A DNA stretch of 64,000 bases from Euglena gracilis (taxonomy: Eukaryota; Euglenida; Euglenophyceae; Euglenales): the NCBI GenBank assembly GCA_039621445.1, contig CP154956.1, positions 26,209,744-26,273,743 of the forward strand. The letters run 5' to 3'. Position numbers and translations under genes: made by a program. A model generated the notes under the pieces. It searched no databases. It was not told where the DNA came from and saw nothing but the letters and a program-made list of their open reading frames with translations. Below are positions 1 through 10,598 of this stretch, piece by piece (position 1 is the first letter of the stretch; each line of letters starts with the position of its first letter).

Positions 1-400
1 TCCCCCTCCCTTTGTTGAACAACCGGGTGCCTGGAACCTGCGACCGGGGGGGTTAGGCTCCCCTAACCTGCAACCTGCGACCAGGGGGGGGTCATTATTG
101 TGGGGGTGGCTGTTGTTCACAGTATTGACCGTATCCATCACCGAAAGCCGAAAAACCTTGTACAACCACGGAGGCTTTCGAGCCATCGCTACGAGAATAC
201 AAAACATGAGCGCCAGCAGGGAACAGGGAAAATGCCTGAAAAAGGCGGAAATGGATCCATACAACCTCAAAAAAAAACCAGCCTCGTTTTTTTTGGTCCT
301 GACCTGCAATCGTGGAGGTGGTTGTTGGACCCCCCTAACCAGCAACCTGCAACCGGGTGGTCGGTACAGTGGGGTGGTCGTATGACAAAGGGGGAGGTAA
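1..400. repeat. G/C-run repeat with CCTGCAACCTG units
   Basis: The short unit CCTGCAACCTG(C/T)GACC followed by a G-run occurs at the window start, near 65-90 and near 330-360, and again at about 17860-18030. No homologous coding signal is seen, and the ORFs that cross it are proline/glycine artefacts of the homopolymers. It looks like a dispersed noncoding repeat family. Confidence 0.6.
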
Positions 401-1128
401 AATTACACCTGGCGTCTGAAATATTTGCCCACAGACAGCAAAATTTTTTGCCCCAACCTGTCAAAATTTTTGCCCAGAGCCCTCAAAAAAAATTGCCCAA
501 AAATCTCAAAATTTTTTGCACCTCCCACCAAAAATATTTACACTCCGTCATTTATTTTTGCACAATGAAAAAAAGCATTGCTCTGCACAACGGAAGAAGA
601 TCCACACCGACTGAACGTCCAACAGCCGACGGACACAATTGTTGGACCCGGCCGGACATTTTCGTTGGCCCCTCCCGGGCAGGAAATGGGAGATAGAGCC
701 TCTGCATGAAACGTGACCCCCCCTATTTGTCCCCCCCCCCCTAATTGGCCAGAGCCCAGGTGGCCAATTAGGGGGGGAGTTACTCATTTCAAGGGAAAAT
801 GCCTTCATTCGGGTGTTTTACGGGGGTTCGCGACTATGAAGGACGGGGTCCAGGTGGCCAATTGGGGGGGGGGGTTAGGGGTAACCCCCCCCCTAATTGT
901 CCCCCCCCTAATTGGCCAAAAGGGCCAAATAAGGGGGGGGGGTGTTGGTAGTTGACCCTCTGGCCCATGAAATTTAGGCCCCAGTGGACATTTTTGCAGG
1001 GAAACCTGTCTGAAATAGTCTGAACCCAAGAACTTAAAATATCACGGCAGATGCTAAGGTTCAAATGGAAAGTGTGGCAATGTCTTTCAAAATCTGCATG
1101 TTGATTACTTCGCATCCTCCACCCAAGA
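401..1128. repeat. noncoding; CCCCCTAATTGG / CCAATTAGGGGG motifs
   Basis: This stretch is AT-rich simple sequence, then C-run/TAATTGG and CCAATTA/G-run motifs in both orientations (718-945). The same motif is clustered at 14745-14955. Opposed copies can pair as hairpins. I see no gene here. Confidence 0.5.
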
Positions 1129-1400
1129 GGTGGGCTCCCGGATCTGGCCTGGGGGGGGGGGGTTGTGGGCCGACCCCAGGGTCGGCCCAATACGACCCTA
1201 GGGTCGCTGGGGTCGCTAAAGTCGACCCCCCCCCCAGGACGTGGAGTGGGCCGACCCTGGGGTCGTCCGTCCTAGGGTCGTGGGCCGACGCTAGGGTCGA
1301 CCCCAGGGTCGGCCCACCCCATGACCTCGCCCCCCCCCACCAAAATTTTTTGAATTTTTTTTTGATGTTTCAGGCCTTCAATTAGAAAGGAACCAAAAGC
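1129..1400. repeat. GGTCG/CGACC-rich repeat, copy 1
   Basis: It starts with GGGCTCCCGGATCTGGCCTGG plus a G-run, continues with alternating GGTCG and CGACC blocks, and ends near a T-run and TTTCAGGCCTTCAA. A close copy lies at 5586-5830, and the left-end motif recurs at 10150 and 12656. Noncoding. Confidence 0.65.
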
Positions 1401-1432
1401 AGGGAATACTAATATTGGTTGCTTTTTCTTAC

Positions 1433-1927
1433 CAGGGAATTTCTTAAAGACCCCGGGGGGGGGGGGTCCAGCCTCCGGCTGGCAAAAAGGCTGCTGGCTG
1501 GATTTGAGCTGCTGGCGGGCCCCCCCCCCCACGGGGGTGGGGGGTCCGGGGCTGGAGGGGGCTCGGCTGGGCTGGGTCGGTGAAAAACAAAATTTTCTAA
1601 CACATTTTTGCCATTTTCGACATGGTGGATGGAGCTAGATCAAGGCTGGGGGGCTGTGATGGAGGAAGCTGTGGTGAGGGGAAAAAATGCAGGGATAGGT
1701 GACCTGGGCAGCCCAGTTGGCTGGCCAGCCTGCGGCCAGCTGGCCCGGCCTTCGGCCGGCTGGCCCGACCTCCGGCCGGGCTGGACCCGACTTTATTTCA
1801 GTCGACCCCCGGGGGGGGGGGGGGCTCCCAGCCCGAATTTGGGCTGCTGGCTGGATTTGAGCTGCTGGCTGGCTGGACCCCTCCCCCCCCCGGGGGTAGG
1901 GTACCCTCCGGCTTAAGAAATTCCCTG
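1433..1927. mobile_element. non-autonomous hAT-like element 1 (495 bp)
   Basis: The terminal inverted repeats are CAGGGAATTTCTTAA at the left and TTAAGAAATTCCCTG at the right. The flanks are TTTCTTAC (1425-1432) and TTGCTTAC (1928-1935), a 7/8 target-site duplication. CAGGG ends with an 8-bp duplication are typical of the hAT superfamily. The inside is G/C runs with no transposase. The rejoined flank would read TTTTTCTTACAG followed by CCGGTTGC, which resembles a 3' splice site. Confidence 0.7.
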
Positions 1928-2114
1928 TTGCTTACAGCCGGTTGCAAAAATAATGGCTCACTGCCTCATGATGAACTGCCGGCTGTCTCATTGTACATTG
2001 CCTTTGATCTCAAAATGAATGGCCACCCGTCTCAAAAGCCGTTCCATTGTCTCAAAACGCGACCGCAAGTTTCTCAAAACTAAATGCCACTCGTCTCACA
2101 ATAAAATGCCAGAC

Positions 2115-2285
2115 CCGCGAAAGAAACACCATCACGGTTGGAGGGAACGCCTGCTTGCCGCAGAAAAATTCACAATGATGTTTGAGGTCCCACCAAATTC
2201 CCTCTCCAATTTATTTGAAAGATCAGAGGGGATCCACCAAAGTGGAGGGAGTGCAGCAGCAAACAGGTTATCCAATAAACTTAGG
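2115..2285 (+). CDS. candidate host exon (unknown product)
   Basis: An open frame with balanced composition, unlike the surrounding G/C repeat. It contains the stretches WRERLLAAEKF and MMFEVPPNSLSNLF, then a Ser/Ala-rich tail. Neither a splice acceptor nor a donor is certain, and I do not recognise the family. It is called only because it reads as protein inside repeat DNA. Transcript data would decide. Confidence 0.25.
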
Positions 2286-2880
2286 GTGTCTATTTGGGGG
2301 GGACATGGGGGGTGTTTTTGTGACTTCCCGTACCGTGACCCGACCTGCGGCAAAATTTTTCGCCAAAATTGGGCCAGCGATGCAAAATTTGACAATATTT
2401 TCAGGTGGATTCCTCCTTTTAAGGCATAAATTTTCAAATTCAGGGTTGGTGTCTCCCAATTTTGTGCCAAAATCCTAATCTCGGGTTTATGGAAGAATCT
2501 TCCAAAATTTTGGGCTTGGTGATTCCTAATTTGGCCACCGAAAACGTTGTGTTCCCCCGTGACCCCCGTGACCTTTCCCGTGACCCCCCCCCCATGACCC
2601 GCACCACCCCCAGTCAAAGAGAGTCACCTGACAGCCCCGTCACAACAGCAAGCAAATCCCTTGCCAACACATTGTACCCATGACGAGCATTACCATGCCC
2701 CCCCCCCCGAGCCATTCTGGTCCCCCGGACCCTTTACGGCCCAATATGGGAACAGTGGGGGGGGGAACACTGGGGGACCTGCGCCCCCCCAGGGTGTTCC
2801 CATTCCCGGACCTTGGACAATCAAAAAGGATCATTTTGGCAACTTTTTTGAATGTTCGCAAAAAAATGGTCAATTTCCAG

Positions 2881-3000
2881 CACATTTGCCAAAAAGGAAT
2901 TTGTGAAAACGTCCAAAAAACGTCAACTTTTGAACACTTTTTCGGAACCTTCTGCATAAAAAGTGCTGTGACAGAGAGCTATTCCCGTCACTGGGAATAG
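2881..3000 (+). CDS. candidate terminal exon, Cys-containing
   Basis: TCAATTTCCAG (acceptor AG at 2879-2880) precedes an open frame starting HICQKGICENV and ending in TAG at 2998-3000. The frame encodes 39 residues with three cysteines (ICQ, ICE, FCI). Acceptor plus stop fits a short last exon. The family is not recognised and the upstream exon is not identified. Confidence 0.3.
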   Translation, partial: HICQKGICENVQKTSTFEHFFGTFCIKSAVTESYSRHWE

Positions 3001-3079
3001 CCCAGGGGGGGGGTCAGCTCAGGGGGGGGGCATGGTATTCAAAATATTCGGAGAAAGCAGACACTTGTGAAACAGAAAC

Positions 3080-3235
3080 TTGTCTGGCAAACACAATGTC
3101 ATGTGGCATTTTTTATGAGAAAATTGGCATTTATTTTCACAGAATAGGCAATTGTTTTGAGAAAAGAGGCAGTTATTTGGAGAAAATTGGCAGTTATTTA
3201 GAGAAAATTGACCGGTTAGAGTTGAAAAACGTGGC
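3080..3235. repeat. short AT-rich tandem repeat
   Basis: Imperfect units of about 26 bp built on GAGAAAATTGGCAGTTATTT are repeated about five times. No coding signal is seen. Confidence 0.5.
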
Positions 3236-3469
3236 AATTATTTTGATCTCGGATACACATCATACATCTCTTTAAGGACCCCGGGGGGGTGCTGGGCTAG
3301 GGCTAGAAATTTGGGCTGGCTAGAAATTTGGGCTGGCTAGCCCACCCCCCCAGGGGGGGGGCTGGACCCCGGCTGGACCCGACGGGGGTGAGCTGGACTG
3401 AAATCGGAAAAATGCCCAAAAATGACCTGCAAAACACAGTTTCGAAAAAATGATGCGTCTGAAACCCCC

Positions 3470-3715
3470 CGCAAAATAGCAAAATCTCCTTGTGTGTGCA
3501 AAGGTAACGACAGCCGAAGCGCGCACTAATTGCCGAAACGCGAACTTGGTCGGCCTACGGCCTCCTCCCAGGGGGGGCTCCTCCCCCCCCCCCCCCCCCG
3601 GACCCCCCCCCGGCCAAAATAACAAAATCCCCTTGTGTGTGCAGGGCAAGGATGGCCAAAACGCGCAAAATAACAGATTCCCCTTGTGTGTGGAAGGCAA
3701 GGATGGCCAAAACGC
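3470..3715. repeat. dispersed CCTTGTGTGTGCAAGG motif cluster
   Basis: Three copies of AACAAAATCCCCTTGTGTG, partly followed by GGCAAGGATGGCCAAAAC, lie here. The motif recurs at 18855-18900 and, inverted, at 8940-9035. Shorter CCCTTGTGTGTG cores occur near 10300 and 12810. The 112-bp satellite at 5.9-8.6 kb also contains CACAAGGGATTTTGTTATTT, so these families probably share an origin. Confidence 0.5.
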
Positions 3716-3859
3716 TCACCGTAATGAACTTAGTGGGCAAAAATGAAAACTGCCAAAAAGTGTCCAAATGTTTTGCTGAGATGTGAAAATCATATCTGAG
3801 CAGTTTGGGGGGGGTTCACCTGAAATTGCAGTATTTTTGCACAATAAATCCCTTTGACA

Positions 3860-4219
3860 ATTTTTGGGGGAATTTAGAAAATAAGAACACCACGCAGTGT
3901 GGCTGAAATCTGAGGCCATCTGCTGATTGCCCTTGATAAGAGCTTTCAATCCATGGGCAACATGGCAGGGGAACAGTGGAATTTGGAATATGCGAAATGG
4001 TCGGAACATGTGATGGGCAATTTTCAGAGCCCTGTGCAGTGTGGCTGAGTTTTGTGGGCATCATTTGAAAGGTCTTAGAGAGAGCTTTCAATTGACATGC
4101 TTTATGGTACTTGAAGTGTGGGATTTCTCAAATTAATATGTCAAATTTTGGAATGTACGATCGCTGAAAAATAAGCGCTGTGTGCATTGTGGCTGAATTC
4201 TGTGGCCATCTGTCGAAAG
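3860..4219. repeat. dispersed GTGTGGCTGAA...GAGCTTTC repeat, interrupted
   Basis: Two partial copies of a repeat with GTGTGGCTGAA(A/T)TCTG, CCATCTG and AGAGCTTTC(A/G)AT...CAACATGGCA. The second copy (from about 4140) is cut by hAT-like element 2 and resumes at 4669-4735. An uninterrupted relative lies at 17497-17645, which serves as an approximate empty site. Confidence 0.65.
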
Positions 4220-4660
4220 CAGGCTTTTGCTTAAGGACCCCGGGGGGGGGGGGGTACTGGCTAGCCAATCGGCTAGACACTGGAAAAAGTGGACTAGCTA
4301 GACCCCCCCTCCCCCCCCCCGGGGGGGGGGGGTCCGGGGGTCCCCCGGACTGGAAAAAAATTTTTCCTCCGGCGCTGCGCGCCAGAGGAAAAATGAGGTT
4401 TTAACAGGTTTTTGGCTGATTTTGTTCCAAAAATTCCCAAAAATGGCCAAAAACGGGCATTTTTGGTCATTTTTGGGGGTCCCAAAAAAAATTTTCGGCG
4501 CTTCGCGCCGGTCACTGGAACATTTTTTTTCCACTAGCTAGCCCTGCTAGCAGACCCCCCCCGGGGGAGGGGGTATGCTAGAAAACCCACTAGCCAAATT
4601 TGGACTAGCTGCAGTCCAGCCCCCCCGGGGGGGTACTGCAATCCCTTAAGCAAATGCCTG
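4220..4660. mobile_element. non-autonomous hAT-like element 2 (441 bp)
   Basis: The ends are CAGGCTTTTGCTTAAGG and CCTTAAGCAAATGCCTG, one mismatch in 17. They are flanked by an exact 8-bp target duplication GTCGAAAG (4212-4219 and 4661-4668). The inside has G/C runs and two CGGCGC...GCGCCG hairpin motifs but no transposase. It is inserted in the dispersed repeat that continues on both sides. Its internal sequence matches element 4 (13762-14128) in the opposite orientation. Confidence 0.85.
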
Positions 4661-4744
4661 GTCGAAAGCCGCGAGAAGAGCTTTCGATCGAGGGGCAACA
4701 TGGAAGGAACCATGTGAAAACTCCAATCGGTCGAATTTTTTTTC

Positions 4745-5200
4745 AAGGGGGGGGGGCTTAAAAAAAAACACATAGGGGGGGGGGTAAGGACTGTGTTGGG
4801 CAGTCGGGCCGACTTAGTCGGGCCGACCGCCCAAAGTCAACTCGACTACCCGTGCCCAAATGGAGCGAGTCGATTCGACTAGTCGGGCCGACTAGTCGGT
4901 CCGACCGCCCAATCGACTTGTGCCCATTCCTTGCTAATAGCCTAAACCAGACCATTTATCCATGTTGTGTCCCAGATCACCTGGTGATGAACCACACAGC
5001 TTTTTCTTTCGGTTTTTTTTTTAACATTCGGCAATCATTTGTGACAGATTGGTGAGGTTTTTTGAGAAGCAGCAATTCTGGAAAAGCATTTTTTTGTGAA
5101 TTTTCAGGTTTACAAGTTTGGTTTGGTACATAAGATGGGGGAATGTCCATGACCCCGCCTGTCTGGTTCCAGAGCTGGCATTTCATTTTTCAAAAAAAAA
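4745..5200. repeat. dispersed repeat, GTCGG-rich part plus 270-bp unique-like part
   Basis: A CTTAAAAA / G-run / TTGGGC(A/G)GTCGG block is followed by about 270 bp of ordinary composition. The block recurs in the same orientation at 9160-9335. The 270-bp part (4930-5200) recurs inverted at about 9340-9600, including GATCACCTGGTGATGAACC. The local rearrangement is therefore composite. Confidence 0.65.
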
Positions 5201-5356
5201 AGTCACAAAACAAACCCGAAAAATCGTTTTGGAGGTCACCACATTGCCCGAAATGCTGTTAAAAAGCAGTGTGTCCCGTCACATTCGCTGTTCCCTCTGG
5301 CTTTGCATGGTGCGCAGTGATCATAAAGCTGTGATTTGTTTTTTTTTGTTTTTCAG

Positions 5357-5523
5357 ATCAATGTAACACAAAAAAATGTGGCTTTGGGAAGATTTTGAGG
5401 AGAGGTTGCTTATATCCTATAGCTACCATCAGAGAAGCTAATGTAAAGTGTGACCACCTGTGTGAATGTTTGACATTCCAATGTGAAACACCAAGCAACT
5501 GCTTTGGAGCAGTCGTCGGATGA
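5357..5523 (+). CDS. candidate Cys-rich terminal exon
   Basis: A strong acceptor (T-run, then TTTTTCAG ending at 5356) precedes a frame that is open for 55 codons to TGA at 5521. It has about nine cysteines in patterns such as CNTKKC, KCDHLCEC, FQCETPSNC, like a small disulfide or metal-binding module. There is no in-frame ATG, as expected for an internal or last exon. A possible preceding exon frame at 5230-5330 reads TTLPEMLLKSSVSRHIRC. The family is not recognised. Confidence 0.4.
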
Positions 5524-5585
5524 TTCCTCCACCCCCCACATTTGTGAAATTTTGAGAGCTAGCATTGCCCAACCTCTTAGGGGTC

Positions 5586-5830
5586 CAGGGGGGGGGGTAG
5601 ATCTGGCCTGGGGGGGGGGGTTGTGGGCCGACGCTGGGGTCAGCCCAATACGACCCTAGGGTCGCTAGGGTCGCTAAAGTCGCTCTAGGGTCGTGGGCCG
5701 ACCCCAGGGTCGCCCATCCTAGGGTCGTGGGCCGACCCTAGGGTCGACCCTAGGGTCGGCCCACCCCACGACCTCGCCCCCCCCATCAAAGAAATTTCAA
5801 TCTTTTTTTGATGATTCAGGCCTTCAAATT
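5586..5830. repeat. GGTCG/CGACC-rich repeat, copy 2
   Basis: A close relative of 1129-1400: the left-end motif AGATCTGGCCTGG plus G-run, alternating GGTCG/CGACC blocks, and the same tail (T-run, GATGATTCAGGCCTTCAA). Noncoding. Confidence 0.65.
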
Positions 5831-6607
5831 CCAAGAAAACAAAAGGAGGGAACACTAAAATTGATGATTTATGCTGAAATACACCCCAAAATAGCTTGGT
5901 GACATGAGGGATTTTGTGATTTTGGGCCCCTCGGACAGTTGAGCAACAAAAGGCGTTTGCCCCCCAAAACGACCTGGAAACACAAGGGATTTGCCCCCCA
6001 AAACGACTTGGAAACACAAGGGATTTTGTTATTTTGGGGCCCTCGGACAGTTGAGCAACAAAAGGGATTTGGCCCCCAAAATGACCTGGAAACACAAGGG
6101 ATTTGCCCCCCAAAACCACTTGGAAACACAAGGGATTTTGTTATTTTGGGGCCCTCGGACAGTTGAGCAACAAAAGGGATTTGGCCCCCGAAACAACTTG
6201 GAAACACAAGGGATTTTGTTATATTGGGGCCGTCGGACAGTTGAGCAACAAAAGGGATTCGGCCCCCAAAACGACCTGGAAACACAAAGGATTGCCCCCC
6301 AAAACGACTTGGAAACACAAGGGATTTTGTTATTTTTGGGGCCCTCGGACAGTTGAGCAACAAAAGGGATTAGGCCCCCAAAACAACCTGGAAACACAAA
6401 GGATTTGCCCCCCAAAACGACTTGGAAACACAAGGGATTTTGCTATTTTTGGGGCCCTCGGACAGTTGAGCAACAAAAGGGATTTGGCCCCCAAAACGAC
6501 CTGGAAACACAAGGGATTTGCCCCCCAAAACGACTTGGAAACACAAGGGATTTTGTTGTTTTGGGGCCCTCGGACAGTTGAGCAACAAAAGGGATTTGGC
6601 CCCCAAA

Positions 6608-7526
6608 CAGACATTCATTTAGTGTGGTTCACAAAAGACGTGTGAACCACAAATTTTTTTCTGGTGTCCACAGGTGAACCACAAATTTTTTTTTGGTGTC
6701 CACAGGTGAACCACAAAAAAAATTTTGGTGTCCACAGGTGAACCACAAAAATTTTTGTGGTGTCACAAAAAAATTTTGTGGTCCACAAAAACTGATTGAG
6801 GATCGAAAAAAATAATAAAATTTACACCTAAAAGCGGATTGATCTTTAGACACCTCAACCACATTCTGAGCCTTGGTCCCGGCTCAATCCACTCTTCCAC
6901 TTGACCATTCAATGAAAGACCACATTCAGTATAGTTTTTCATTCAGAAGGGTAAATGTCAGCCTCATTCTGGTTTTTGCAGTTTGACAATATGAGATTAT
7001 TAAAAGGTATTATGTCAGCCTGAGGAAGCAGATAACCACTTCATATTTGCTCTGTTTTTTATTGCAGGTTTTACGCCAATGTCATGTCGAAATGTCCTTC
7101 CAAGTGAAGCACGGGGAAGTGAACAGAAAGTCTGTATCGTTTCGCCTGTTCTACCTTTCGTAACTTGTGCAACCACGTGGTTTGTGTGGTGGTTTTCCGC
7201 TTCCTCTTCTGTTTTTAGAGCACCAGAATTGTTGGCCGACTTACGCCGCCTGAGTCAAACATGTTCAAAGAAGATTGCTTCATTGCTGTTGATGAGAGAG
7301 AAAATGATGCAAATGTTAGCAGGCGGTGGGAAATTTTTTGGTGTCCACATGTGAACCACAAATATTACTTTGGTGTCCACAGGTGAACCACAAAAAAAAT
7401 TTTGGTGTCCACAAATGAACCACAAAAAAATTTTTGGTGTCCACAGGTGAACCACAAAAATTTTTGTGGTGTCCACAGTGAACCACAAAATGACAACCTT
7501 GGTGTACCACACTAAATGAATGTCTG
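6608..7526. mobile_element. hAT-like element 3 (919 bp) with captured exons
   Basis: Perfect 21-bp terminal inverted repeats (CAGACATTCATTTAGTG... and its exact complement) are flanked by an exact 8-bp target duplication CCCCCAAA (6600-6607, 7527-7534) inside the satellite array, which resumes in register. Subterminal direct repeats GGTGTCCACAGGTGAACC are present at both ends, with self-complementary GTGAACCACAAAAA/TTTTTGTGGTG stretches. The middle holds a probable pair of host-type exons and no transposase, so the element looks like a gene-fragment carrier. Confidence 0.85.
7068..7330 (+). CDS. candidate two-exon gene fragment inside hAT-like element 3
   Basis: The acceptor TTTTTTATTGCAG ends at 7067. 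Exon one, 7068-7159, reads VLRQCHVEMSFQVKHGE...FRLFYL. The 59-nt intron (7160-7218) runs GTAACTTG to CTGTTTTTAG. Joining it to the next exon keeps the frame: SAPELLADLRRLS...KKIASLLLMREKMM, an amphipathic helical stretch. The intron is retained, so capture would have been at DNA level. No family is recognised, and the 3' side runs into the subterminal repeats. It could instead be a remnant of the element's own gene, though it does not resemble a hAT transposase. Confidence 0.4.
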
Positions 7527-8699
7527 CCCCCAAAACGACTTGGAAACACAAGGGATTTTGTTATATTGGGGCCCTCGAACAGTTGAGCAACAAAAGGGAT
7601 TTGGCCCCCAAAACAACCTGGAAACGCAAGGGATTTGCCCCCCAAAACGACTTGGAAACACAAGGGATTTTGTTGTTTTGGGGCCGTCGGACAGTTGAGC
7701 AACAAAAAGGATTTGGCCCCCGAAACGACCTGGAAACACAAGGGATTTTGTTATTTTTGGGGCCCTCGGACAGTTGAGCAACAAAAGGGATTTGGCCCCC
7801 AAAAACAACCTGGAAACACAAAGGATTTGCCCCCCAAAACGACTTGGAAACACAAGGGATTTTGTTATTTTGGGGCCCTCGGACAGTTGAGCAACAAAAG
7901 GGATTTGGCCCCCAAAATCACCTGGAAACTCAAGGGATTTGCCCCCCAAACGTCTTGGAAACGCCAGGGAATTTTGTTGTTTTGGGCCCCTCGGACAGTT
8001 GAGCAACAAAAGGGATTTGGCCCCCAAAATGACCTGGAAACACAAGGGATTTGCCCCCCAAAACGACTTGGAAACACAAGGGATTTTGTTGTTTTGGGGC
8101 CCTCGGACAGTTGAGCAACAAAAGGGATTTGGCCCCCAAAACAACCTGGAAACACAAAGGATTTGCCCCCCAAAACGACTTGGAAACACAAGGGATTTTG
8201 TTATTTTGGGGCCCTCGGACAGTTGAGCAACAAAAAGGATTTGGCCCCCGAAACAACCTGGAAACACAAAGGATTTGCCCCCCAAAACGACTTGGAAACA
8301 CAAGGGATTTTGTTATTTTGGGGCCCTCGGACAGTTGAGCAACAAAAGGGATTTGGCCCCCAAAACAACCTGGAAACACAAAGGATTTGCCCCCCAAAAC
8401 GACTTGGAAACACAAGGGATTTTGTTGTTTTGGGGCCCTCGGACAGTTGAGCAACAAAAGGGATTTGGCCCCCAAAACAACTTGGGAACACAAAGGATTT
8501 GCCCCCCAAAACGACTTGGAAGCACAAGGTATTTTGTTGTTTTGGGGCCCTCGGACAATTGAGCAACAAAATGCATTTGGCCCACAGAACAGGTTTGATG
8601 CACAAGGCTATTGACCCCAAAATCTCAAAAACCCTCATGTTACCGAGTGACTTTGGGGTGCATTTACAGCCGGTTGCGGAATGAATGTGTATCATACAT

Positions 8700-9160
8700 C
8701 TCTAAGGTTTTGCGAACCCCCCCGGGGGGGGGGGGGCGGCTGCAGCTAGCCCCGATTTGGGCCCAGCCCAGCCGCAGCAGCCCCCTCCCCTGGGGGGGGG
8801 GGTGCTGCTAGCCCTAGCCAGCCAGCCCCTTTTTGGGGGTCCAGCCCAAAATTTTTCGGCGCAAAGCGCCGAAATTTTTTTGAAAAACTGTGTCCAAAAG
8901 CAGCCAAAAATGGGGTTTGGGGGGCGTTTGGGGCTTTGGCCATCCATGCCCTGCACACACAAGGGGATTCTGTTATTTTGCGTGTTTTGGCCATCCTTGC
9001 CTCGCGCAAGCAAGGGGATTTTGTTATTTTGGTCGGGGTGTGGCGTCCGGGGGTGGTGGGAGCCCCCCCTCGCACACAAACGGGGATTCAATCGGGGGTT
9101 TCCATCGCTCATTTCCAACGCTGCAGTACGTTTTTGACCGTTTTTCGTGGTGGGGGGGGG
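8700..9160. repeat. G/C-run repeats with CGGCGC hairpin and CCTTGTGTG motifs
   Basis: C/G runs with AGCCAGCC tracts, then a TTTTTCGGCGC/GCGCCGAAA hairpin at about 8855. Two inverted copies of the CACAAGGGGATTYTGTTATTTTG motif follow at 8955-9035. No gene is supported. Confidence 0.5.
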
Positions 9161-9600
9161 GGGGCTTAAAAATAAAATATAGGGGGGGGGGGTAATGACC
9201 GTGTTGGGCGGTCGGTCCGACTGGGCGGCTCGACCGCCCAAAGTCGGCCCGACTGCGCCCAAAGTCGGACCGACCCTAGTCGATTCGACTAGTCGGGCCG
9301 ACCGCCCAATCGACTTGCGCCCACACCTTGAGATGAGATTTTTTTTGAAAAAATGAAATGCCAGCTCTGGAATCAGACAGGCGGGGTCATGCACCCCCAT
9401 CTTATGTACCAAACCAAACTTGTAAACCTGAAAATTCACAAAAAAATGCTTTTCCAGAATTGATGCTTTTCAAAAAACCTCACCAATCTGTCACAAATGA
9501 TTGCCGAATGTTTAAAAAAAACTGAAAGAAAAAATTGTGTGGTTCATCACCAGGTGATCTGGGACACAACATGGATAATATGATCTGGTTTAGACGAAGC
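9160..9600. repeat. dispersed repeat, second copy (composite orientation)
   Basis: 9160-9335 repeats the GTCGG-rich block of 4745-4925 in direct orientation. About 9340-9600 is the inverted copy of 4930-5200. Noncoding. Confidence 0.65.
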
Positions 9601-9657
9601 ACAGATCGTTCTGGTTGACAAACGTGCAATATCGTTCACTCAAAAGGCCTGTTTCAG

Positions 9658-9870
9658 ATCTCTCGGTTTTGTGAAACCCGACAAAAGCAGAATCCCTGTT
9701 TTGCGTGGTTTGTCATTCTAAAAGATGTGTCCTGGGTGGCATCCACCCCCCCTCATTGGTCAAAACAAGGGGTCCATGCCGCCAAGAGGTGGTGTTTATA
9801 CAACCAATTTTACCCTCAAAAGGTTCAAGCATTGGTCTGGTCCTTGCAGCCTTTTCCATCCAAAAAGACC
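9658..9870 (+). CDS. candidate exon, frame undecided
   Basis: The acceptor-like GCCTGTTTCAG ends at 9657. One frame is open to TAA at 9868 and reads KDVSWVASTPPHWSKQGV and AKRWCLYNQFYPQ. Another frame from the same acceptor begins SLGFVKPDKSRIPVL but stops early. The opposite strand (9713-9958) is also open and plausible. I therefore support only that this is ordinary-composition, possibly coding DNA between repeats. Confidence 0.25.
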
Positions 9871-10141
9871 TAATATGGCACAGTGCAGTTTGTGTCGCAC
9901 ATGAATGTGACTGTGACTGCCAGATTGAATGGTAAACAAACCTCCGCACAATCATCACAAAGCTGGGGGGGGGGGGGGCATTGTAAAGCAGTGTGGACGC
10001 AATCCAAATGCGGTGGCCTCGGGATTTTCAATTTTATATTCCCGAAAATGGGCAAGCTCTTTGAAAAAAATCACACACATCACCATTGTAAATAAATGGA
10101 ATCACCGCAACGTGTAACGCAACATACGTGCCGCCCCCTTC

Positions 10142-10319
10142 CTTGATGGGGGGGGTAGATTTGGCCTGGGGGGGGGTGTTGTGGGCAGACCCTAGGGTCG
10201 CCAAAGGTCGCCATGGTCGCCAAAGGTCGTGGGTGGGTCGATGTCAAAAAATGCGCTCCACGGCAAATTAGCGCAACATACACACAAAAGGTGTTGCACA
10301 CACAAGGGATTCTTGATGG
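10142..10319. repeat. insert-like repeat with 8-bp direct flanks
   Basis: A G-run / TAGATTTGGCCTGG block followed by CACAAGGGATT lies between two copies of CTTGATGG (10142-10149, 10312-10319). The same sequence occurs inverted at about 12808-12970. The ends are not inverted repeats, so the element class is unknown. Confidence 0.5.
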
Positions 10320-10598
10320 AGATAATGGAATTGTGCACATTTTTTGAAGCAATTTGGACAAATTTGAAAACTGTAACACAAATTCTTTGACTGTTTTGCA
10401 TGGTGTATCAACTTTCCATGTGATGTTGGTGACCACGAGAAAATGATGATGACAAAAAAGGAAAAACCCAAAATGAAGAGCAGTTTGGATGGGGGCAGTG
10501 CTTGATTTCGCCTTCGATGATGGTGGCTGACATCTATGGTGTGTGTTGGTGTTTGGTTTTTGTTAAAGAATTTGAATGGTCCTTGCAACCAATTCTGA

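Larger units (their letters stand above)
5873..8669. repeat. 112-bp satellite array with inverted flanks
   Basis: Direct repeats with a 112-bp period (clear at 7939, 8051, 8163, 8275, 8387, 8499). The unit contains CCTCGGACAGTTGAGCAAC, GGCCCCCAAAACGACCTGG and TTGGAAACACAAGGGATTTT. Two related subunits alternate. The array is bounded by roughly 60-bp imperfect inverted repeats (CTGAAATACACCCC at 5873 and GGGGTGCATTTACAG ending at 8669). It is split at 6608-7526 by a hAT-like insertion. Long ORFs on both strands here are artefacts of a repeat with few stops. Confidence 0.85.

Noticed and set aside
5685-8695. Many long overlapping ORFs on both strands in the 112-bp satellite (up to 263 codons)
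   Set aside because: They repeat with the satellite period, overlap in opposite frames and contain no domain; they arise because the unit lacks stops in several frames.
9713-9958. Minus-strand 81-codon ORF opposite the 9658-9870 exon candidate
   Set aside because: Plausible composition but no splice signals or domain; kept only as a reason for low confidence in the + strand exon.
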